From Deltaproteobacteria bacterium (GTDB taxonomy: Bacteria > Desulfobacterota > DSM-4660 > Desulfatiglandales > Desulfatiglandaceae): 5,018 nucleotides of DNA. The stretch covers positions 1 to 5,018 of the forward strand of contig QMLZ01000235.1 of NCBI GenBank assembly GCA_003646995.1. Reading direction: 5' to 3'. Of this stretch, positions 1 through 5,018 are shown one piece after another. Made by a program: the position numbers and the translations under genes. The stretch's first letter is position 1. The number at the start of each line of letters is the position of its first letter. Under the pieces are notes generated by a model that did not search any database, was not told where the DNA came from, and saw only the letters and a list, made by a program, of their open reading frames with translations.

Positions 1-98
1 ACCATCAGATAAGCCATTTTACCACTTACCCTGTGATAGCCGTTCCATTCGAGACACCTGAGGGTGGTTTTACCATCGAGGTATGCATAGAGGAGTAA
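1..98 (+). CDS. CheX-like CheY-P phosphatase, C-terminal fragment (5' end outside window)
   Basis: An open frame enters from the left edge (first full codon at 3) and stops at TAA 96-98, leaving about 31 residues. The visible tail has the pattern PVIAVPFETPEGGFTIEV, alternating hydrophobic residues as in two beta strands joined by a turn. From memory it aligns with the last two strands of CheX/CheC-family phosphatases, where a V-I-x-x-P-[FI] strand is followed by a G/D-F-x-[IL]-x-[VL] strand at the C-terminus. CheX dephosphorylates CheY-P to end the motor signal. The catalytic E-x2-N helix motif would lie upstream, so activity cannot be judged. The stop is 25 bases before cheY, which fits a cheX-cheY pair in one operon. 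Alternatives are a CheC-like or FliM/FliN-related domain. Family assignment is moderate because so little is visible. Confidence 0.6.
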   Translation, partial: HQISHFTTYPVIAVPFETPEGGFTIEVCIEE

Positions 99-123
99 CC
101 CTGAAAGTAGAAAAGGAGGGTAC

Positions 124-498
124 ATGAACTTAAGTATCACCATTCTGGTAGTTGATGATTTTGCAACAATGCGACGGATAGTGAAAGGAGTTTTAAAGAA
201 ACTGGGCTTTAGAAACATAATAGAGGCCGAGAACGGCAAGACAGCCCTCTCTAAACTCAAGAAAGAGGACGTAGGGCTTGTGATTTCTGACTGGAACATG
301 CCCGAGATGACAGGGCTCGAATTGCTTAAGGCTGTGAAGGCAGAGGAAAAGTTCAAGGATTTACCGTTTATAATGTTAACGGCCGAAGGTCAAAAGGATT
401 GCGTAATTGAGGCAGTCAAGGCAGGGGTTACCAATTTCATTGTAAAGCCCTTCACTCCAGACACCTTGAAGGAAAAACTTAATGCGGTATTCAGCTAG
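124..498 (+). CDS. cheY: Chemotaxis response regulator CheY (single receiver domain)
   Basis: This 124-residue protein is one receiver domain with no output domain, the normal size for CheY. In the cytoplasm it accepts phosphate from CheA, and CheY-P binds the FliM/FliN switch of the flagellar motor. Visible key residues are the acidic pair D11-D12, phosphoacceptor D56 in SDWNMP, T86 in the MLTAEG loop and K108 in VKPF. The DDFATMRRIV start and the WNMPEMTGLELLK loop closely match proteobacterial flagellar CheY proteins. The switch aromatic (Tyr106 in E. coli) is Phe105 here. The start is ATG 124, with AGGAGG at 114-119 four bases upstream; an in-frame TAG at 88-90 limits any earlier start. 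It follows the CheX-like gene and precedes cheA by 69 bases. A stand-alone Spo0F-like regulator is possible, but the loop sequence and neighbours make CheY very likely. Confidence 0.95.
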   Translation: MNLSITILVVDDFATMRRIVKGVLKKLGFRNIIEAENGKTALSKLKKEDVGLVISDWNMPEMTGLELLKAVKAEEKFKDLPFIMLTAEGQKDCVIEAVKAGVTNFIVKPFTPDTLKEKLNAVFS

Positions 499-549
499 GA
501 TGCGACCCAACACATGTCTTTACAATCAGGCGAAAAAAGAGACTCCACA

Positions 550-569
550 ATAGGAGGGTGAGGACCTAT
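550..569 (+). promoter_or_regulatory. cheA ribosome binding site inside a small inverted repeat
   Basis: AGGAGG at 552-557 is a strong Shine-Dalgarno sequence but sits 10 bases from the cheA ATG, slightly far. A weaker GAGGA at 560-564 is three bases from the start. ATAGG (550-554) is the exact reverse complement of CCTAT (565-569), so the mRNA could fold a 5-bp stem with a 10-base loop that holds part of the Shine-Dalgarno sequence and the first two bases of the start codon. An in-frame TGA at 559-561 rules out an earlier start. The ribosome site is secure; the hairpin is short and may be chance. Confidence 0.5.
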
Positions 570-2766
570 GGAGCAAATGGAACAAATTGGAAAACATATC
601 GAGAGCCTGGCCCTGGAGGTTGTAGACCTGACACCAGAAAATATCCAGGCTATGGGAAAAATGTTAAATATCCTATCTTCTATTGAAAATGAATGCCCTG
701 AGAATGCATCAGTGGAATTCAAAGAGTTGGCCATCGCTATCCGGGGCTATGTGGAGCAGCTGACCCTTGGCGAAATCAAGGATATAGGAATTCTCAGTCA
801 GGCCGTTAAAAGTCTTCAGGACATTTTCAGATACATGGAGCGTGGTGAAAATGCGGGATACGATCAATTCAGGGAGATCATAGAACGCTTGAAAAAGGGC
901 TCAAGTGCAGAGTCCGAAGAAGCAAAGGAAGAGAGCAAGAATAAAGATTCATGCCTGATTGAAAAGGCATCCGAACCAGAGCGTAGCCTTTCTCCCGAGG
1001 ATATTGATTTGCTGCAGGATTTTGTAAGTGAATCCCTTGAAGCTTTAAGCACTGTAGAAGTAAATCTGGTGGGCCTGGAGCAGAACCCCAATGACACAGA
1101 GATCATAAACAGTATTTTCCGCTCCTTTCACACCATCAAAGGCGTGTCTGGTTTTCTTAATCTGAACAAGATAAATAAGCTGGCTCATCACTGTGAAAAC
1201 TTACTTGATAGGGCGAGGAGCGGCGAGCTTGTGATCGATGAGAACGTGACGGATTTTATCCTCGATGCCGTGGATGTGCTCGAGAAAATGATAGAATCAA
1301 TTCAGGAGGGAGTTAAAGCAGGCAGGGTCTCTGAGGGAGATATAAATGTAAAGCCAATTATAGGAAGGATTGAGTCTATCACTCAAGTAACCGAGCAAAC
1401 AGGGCAAAAACCCCTCGGTGAGATTCTAGTCCAAGAGGGGGTAGCGGACCAGGTAGATGTGGACCATGCCTTGGATGAACAGGAGAAGGGGGAGAATAAG
1501 AAACTGGGAAGGATCCTAGTGGAGAAAGGCGCGATTAGCGCAAAGAACCTGGCTGACGCGCTGCACAAGCAACGAAAATCGGGTGGTAAGAATATAGACT
1601 TGCAAGTCAAGGTGGATACGAAAAAGCTTGATACACTTGTGGACATGATTGGCGAATTGGTGATTACACAATCCATGCTCAGACAAAACAAGACGATAGT
1701 TTCTTCGGCAGACCAAAAATTATTTCAGACCATGAGTCAGCTTAATCAGATCACCTCCACGCTTCAGAAAACCGCCATGTCAATGAGGATGGTACCCATA
1801 CGGGCGACATTTCAAAAGATGGTACGATTGGTCAGGGACCTGGCCAAGAATTCTGGTAAGCGGGTGAGGCTTGAGATGTCAGGGGGAGACACGGAAATAG
1901 ATCGAAATGTGGTTGATGAGCTTTACGATCCCATGGTGCATATGGTTCGCAACAGCGTGGACCATGGCATTGAGTCCCCTGAAGCGAGACAGGCCGCAGG
2001 CAAGGATCCTGAAGGGGTTGTGTGGTTAAGGGCATATCATCGAAGTGGCAATATCGTTATTGAGATTGAGGACGACGGCAGGGGCCTTGATAGTGATAGA
2101 ATCCTGGAAAAGGCAAAGGAAAAGGGCCTAATTGACCAGGATACAGAGCTGAGCGATTCTGATATTTATAATCTCATATTTCAACCGGGCTTTTCAACCG
2201 CCAGGGAAGTGACGGATATCTCTGGGCGGGGTGTGGGGATGGACGTGGTAAAGAAAAGCATTGAGAAACTTAGGGGCCGGGTGGATATCGAAAGTGTAGC
2301 GGGTAAAGGCACAAAGTTTATAATCAGGTTGCCATTAACCCTTGCAATAATAGACGGGATGCTGGTGCGGGTTGGAAAAGAGCGTTACATCATACCAACT
2401 TTATCCATCCTGGAATCCCTGAGGCCGGATCGGACAAAATATACCTCTGTCCACGGGAGGATGGAGGTCATCAGGGTGAGAGATAAATTGATGCCTTTAG
2501 TCCGGTTCGAGGAGATTTTTCATGTTAGCTGCGATTCAAAAGACCCATGGGATGGTCTGGTGGTGGCCGTTGAACAGGACGGAAGACAGTTTTGCCTGCT
2601 GGTAGATGAGGTGTTGGGAAAGGAGGAGGTGGTTATCAAGAGCCTCGGAAGCAGTCTGATGGATGCAAAGGGGTTCGCTGGTGGCGCCATACTTGGAGAT
2701 GGACGCGTGGCATTGATTCTTGATATGGCCGAGCTTTGCCAGTTGTCGGGTGCTGGTCTTGTGTGA
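568..2766 (+). CDS. cheA: Chemotaxis histidine kinase CheA with extra N-terminal region and MshEN-like repeats
   Basis: CheA is the cytoplasmic kinase that, with CheW and receptors, autophosphorylates on His and phosphorylates CheY and CheB. The 732 residues read in order: about 1-110, a helical region I do not recognise; 111-140, a charged Glu/Lys/Ser linker; about 141-250, the Hpt (P1) domain with phospho-His188 in SFHTIKG; 282-335, two LG-x2-LV-x2-G repeats resembling GspE/MshE N-terminal domains; about 345-410, P3 dimerisation; about 411-590, the ATPase with N box HMVRNSVDHGIE (458-469), G1 box DDGRG (502-506), F box FQPGFSTA (538-545), G2 box SGRGVGMDVV (552-561) and GKGT (579-582); about 595-732, a CheW-like P5 domain. 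All boxes are intact, so an active kinase is expected. No classical P2 CheY/CheB-docking domain fits between Hpt and P3. ATG 568 is the first start possible after an in-frame TGA at 559; ATG 577 is an alternative. Nothing indicates a frameshift or a C-terminal receiver. Confidence 0.96.
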   Translation: MEQMEQIGKHIESLALEVVDLTPENIQAMGKMLNILSSIENECPENASVEFKELAIAIRGYVEQLTLGEIKDIGILSQAVKSLQDIFRYMERGENAGYDQFREIIERLKKGSSAESEEAKEESKNKDSCLIEKASEPERSLSPEDIDLLQDFVSESLEALSTVEVNLVGLEQNPNDTEIINSIFRSFHTIKGVSGFLNLNKINKLAHHCENLLDRARSGELVIDENVTDFILDAVDVLEKMIESIQEGVKAGRVSEGDINVKPIIGRIESITQVTEQTGQKPLGEILVQEGVADQVDVDHALDEQEKGENKKLGRILVEKGAISAKNLADALHKQRKSGGKNIDLQVKVDTKKLDTLVDMIGELVITQSMLRQNKTIVSSADQKLFQTMSQLNQITSTLQKTAMSMRMVPIRATFQKMVRLVRDLAKNSGKRVRLEMSGGDTEIDRNVVDELYDPMVHMVRNSVDHGIESPEARQAAGKDPEGVVWLRAYHRSGNIVIEIEDDGRGLDSDRILEKAKEKGLIDQDTELSDSDIYNLIFQPGFSTAREVTDISGRGVGMDVVKKSIEKLRGRVDIESVAGKGTKFIIRLPLTLAIIDGMLVRVGKERYIIPTLSILESLRPDRTKYTSVHGRMEVIRVRDKLMPLVRFEEIFHVSCDSKDPWDGLVVAVEQDGRQFCLLVDEVLGKEEVVIKSLGSSLMDAKGFAGGAILGDGRVALILDMAELCQLSGAGLV
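1411..1572 (+). repeat. Tandem 24-residue GspE_N/MshEN-like repeats within CheA
   Basis: CheA residues 282-305 and 312-335 are two copies of x-LG-x2-LV-x2-G-x6-[LV]-x2-AL-x2-Q, separated by six residues. Copy 1 starts PLGEILVQEG and copy 2 starts KLGRILVEKG; both end in AL-x2-Q. The DNA copies have diverged, so the repeat is maintained at protein level. This layout is that of the N-terminal domain of type II secretion/type IV pilus ATPases (GspE, MshE), which in MshE binds c-di-GMP with two 24-residue motifs starting RLG. Here the leading Arg is Pro282 in copy 1 and Lys312 in copy 2, and the spacer appears one residue longer than in MshE as I recall it. The fold assignment is good; ligand binding is uncertain. 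Confidence 0.75.
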
Positions 2767-2826
2767 GGGACAACCAGTGTTAGATAGGTTCGGAAAGCTC
2801 AACAAAGATGCCATGGGCGGAGATGA

Positions 2827-3877
<1,051 letters not shown>

Positions 3878-3879
<2 letters not shown>

Positions 3880-3882
3880 GAG
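3878..3882 (+). promoter_or_regulatory. Ribosome binding site overlapping the cheB stop codon
   Basis: AGGAG at 3878-3882 shares its first two bases with the cheB stop TAG (3877-3879). It is six bases from ATG 3889 but only three from the in-frame TTG at 3886, so it favours the ATG. Overlap of stop codon and ribosome site suggests that ribosomes finishing cheB help start the next gene (translational coupling). Confidence 0.7.
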
Positions 3883-3888
3883 ACATTG

Positions 3889-4146
3889 ATGAAATTAAAG
3901 GGTGAAACAAACGTGACCAAGGTGGATGGTTTTGATAGCCTGCATCAGGAAATGGACAAGCCAACGGACATGGAGATAATACTTTATGTTATCAAGCTGT
4001 TAAGGGCGCCGGTGATATTAAAAGAAGCGGGTAACAGAGAGAAGCAAATTTATGCAAGGTATGCTGCCAAGCTTTTTCCACGTCTTTCTAATCCTTTAGC
4101 AATTAGGATGCTCCAGAAGGAGTTGGACAAGATTAACATGGAGTGA
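3889..4146 (+). CDS. Small protein of unknown function between cheB and the diguanylate cyclase gene
   Basis: I do not recognise this 85-residue protein. Residues 1-25 are polar and probably flexible. Residues 27-46 (DMEIILYVIKLLRAPVILKE) look like an amphipathic helix, with Lys36 and Arg39 making a membrane span unlikely. Residues 50-63 and 68-84 look like two further charged helices. There is no signal peptide, Cys pair, receiver acid pocket or Hpt-type H-x2-K motif. The charge is slightly basic (15 Lys/Arg against 12 Asp/Glu). A coding role is supported by a proper AGGAG site, a 9-base gap to cheB, a 39-base gap to the next gene, and the same strand. TTG 3886 would add one residue but is too near the ribosome site. 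The context suggests a chemotaxis or motility accessory protein, for instance a small helical partner of CheB or of the cyclase; this is a guess from position only. Confidence 0.75.
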   Translation: MKLKGETNVTKVDGFDSLHQEMDKPTDMEIILYVIKLLRAPVILKEAGNREKQIYARYAAKLFPRLSNPLAIRMLQKELDKINME

Positions 4147-4185
4147 ATCGGTGATGGAGTTGGGTATAAGATTTAGGAGTCGACT

Positions 4186-5018
4186 ATGAATGAAGTTATC
4201 CTGGTAATAGAAAAGGATGAAGCCTATCTTTCAGCGGTATCGTCTGCGCTTTATGCGGCCAATTATGAGGTGCTCGAGGCCTACAATGTGGAAGAAGGTG
4301 TCAGAAAGGCAAGGGAGATATACCCTGACCTTATTGTTGTTGATCTAGACAGCACAACTGAAGCTGGATTGGAAAAGTTAAAAAAAATCGGTAGTAGGAA
4401 AGCCGGGTCGCCAGAACTGCTCCTTTTATCCGAATTTGGGCGGGATGATATGATCGTGGATTTCATGAGAAAGGGGTGTTCAGGTTACATGTTTAAGCCA
4501 GTCCGGGAGGTGGAATTAATCCTCTTTTCAGTGAGATCGGCCATTGAGAGAAGACAATTGACCAGTAGAAATAGGTGTTTGATGTCCCAGCTAAAGCAAC
4601 TGGCAATAAAAGATCTTTTGACTGAAACGTTCAACTATTGGCACCTGCACACAAGGCTTTCCGAGGAAATCATCCGAGCCAGGCAATATGGCCGAGCCTT
4701 TTGTATTTTCATAATAGATATTGATGACTTCAAGTCGCTTAATAGAGAATTCGGACATCTAGCCGGGGACAGCGTTCTGATAGAGCTGAGAAGAATCTTA
4801 TGGGCAAACCTTCGGAAAGTGGATTCAGTTTTCCGTTATGGGGGTGATGAGTTCGCAATTCTTTTGCCAGACATTCACAAGGAACTGGCGATGGGTATAG
4901 TTATAAGGCTTTTGTCCAAGATTAGAAATTCAAGATTCTTCCATGACGGACACTCACACCAGATAACGGTGAGTATTGGTTGTGCAATGTTCCCCGACAA
5001 GGTAGAGGATAAAGACCA
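4186..5018 (+). CDS. Response regulator with GGDEF output, predicted diguanylate cyclase (3' end outside window)
   Basis: The frame runs from ATG 4186 off the right edge, giving 277 residues. AGGAG at 4175-4179 lies six bases upstream, and an in-frame TAG at 4174-4176 excludes an earlier start. Residues 3-120 form a receiver: phosphoacceptor D53 in LIVVDLD, S82 and K104 in MFKP are present, but the acid pair is Glu9-Lys10 with Asp11 next, and the usual Met-Pro after the phosphosite is replaced by Ser/Thr. A helical linker (about 115-140) leads to the GGDEF domain, which makes c-di-GMP from two GTP. It shows DIDDFKSLN (178-186) with metal-binding Asp178, GHLAGD (190-195), RYGGDEF (217-223) and TVSIGC (261-266). 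The inhibitory I-site RKVD (210-213) sits exactly five residues before GGDEF. The opening DxLTGLxNRR motif is altered (DLLTETFNYW). About 25-30 residues are probably missing at the end; an EAL domain beyond the edge cannot be excluded. It may respond to CheA or to another kinase. Confidence 0.92.
   Translation, partial: MNEVILVIEKDEAYLSAVSSALYAANYEVLEAYNVEEGVRKAREIYPDLIVVDLDSTTEAGLEKLKKIGSRKAGSPELLLLSEFGRDDMIVDFMRKGCSGYMFKPVREVELILFSVRSAIERRQLTSRNRCLMSQLKQLAIKDLLTETFNYWHLHTRLSEEIIRARQYGRAFCIFIIDIDDFKSLNREFGHLAGDSVLIELRRILWANLRKVDSVFRYGGDEFAILLPDIHKELAMGIVIRLLSKIRNSRFFHDGHSHQITVSIGCAMFPDKVEDKD

Noticed and set aside
499..567. Internal promoter or terminator between cheY and cheA
   Set aside because: The gap contains no T run after a stem and no clear promoter boxes; apart from the cheA ribosome site and short inverted repeat nothing stands out.
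1383..1691. Open frame on the - strand inside cheA (102 codons); similar ones at 2536-2904 and 3063-3425
   Set aside because: They lie opposite genes with clear domain motifs, have low-complexity Ser/Pro/Phe-rich translations typical of antisense frames, and show no convincing ribosome site.
3886..3888. TTG as the start of the small gene
   Set aside because: It is only three bases from the AGGAG site, while the ATG directly after it has ideal six-base spacing.

Overview
The window is a compact, single-strand run of two-component and chemotaxis genes, all on the + strand. In order it holds the end of a CheX-like CheY-P phosphatase, cheY, cheA, cheB, an unrecognised 85-residue protein, and a receiver-GGDEF diguanylate cyclase cut by the right edge. 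Gaps between genes are 9 to 72 bases. I see no convincing internal terminator or promoter, so the set reads as one operon whose promoter lies upstream of the window. No stretch over 300 bases lacks a gene.

Organism: clearly a flagellated, Gram-negative-type bacterium. CheY is very close to the proteobacterial flagellar CheY type (DWNMP phosphorylation loop). A CheX-type phosphatase next to cheY, a CheA with GspE/MshE-N-like repeats in place of the usual P2 domain, and a nearby REC-GGDEF gene suggest the Desulfobacterota (former Deltaproteobacteria) or a relative. This placement is inferred from gene order and domain make-up and is not proven. There is no sign of recent transfer, insertion sequences, CRISPR or RNA genes.

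Layout: 1-98, C-terminal tail of a CheX-like protein; 124-498, CheY; 568-2766, CheA (732 aa), with a helical N-terminal extension, Hpt (His188), two 24-residue repeats resembling the c-di-GMP-binding MshEN fold, dimerisation, kinase and CheW-like domains; 2839-3879, CheB methylesterase; 3889-4146, small unknown protein probably coupled translationally to cheB; 4186 to the edge, a diguanylate cyclase with a partly degenerate receiver but intact GGDEF and I-site.

How the genes work together: CheA autophosphorylates and passes phosphate to CheY (flagellar motor output) and CheB (receptor demethylation, adaptation). CheX would dephosphorylate CheY-P in place of CheZ. CheW, CheR and receptors are not in the window. 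The most interesting point is a possible c-di-GMP link: a predicted c-di-GMP synthase shares the operon with a CheA that carries a possible c-di-GMP-binding module. The rest is an ordinary chemotaxis core.
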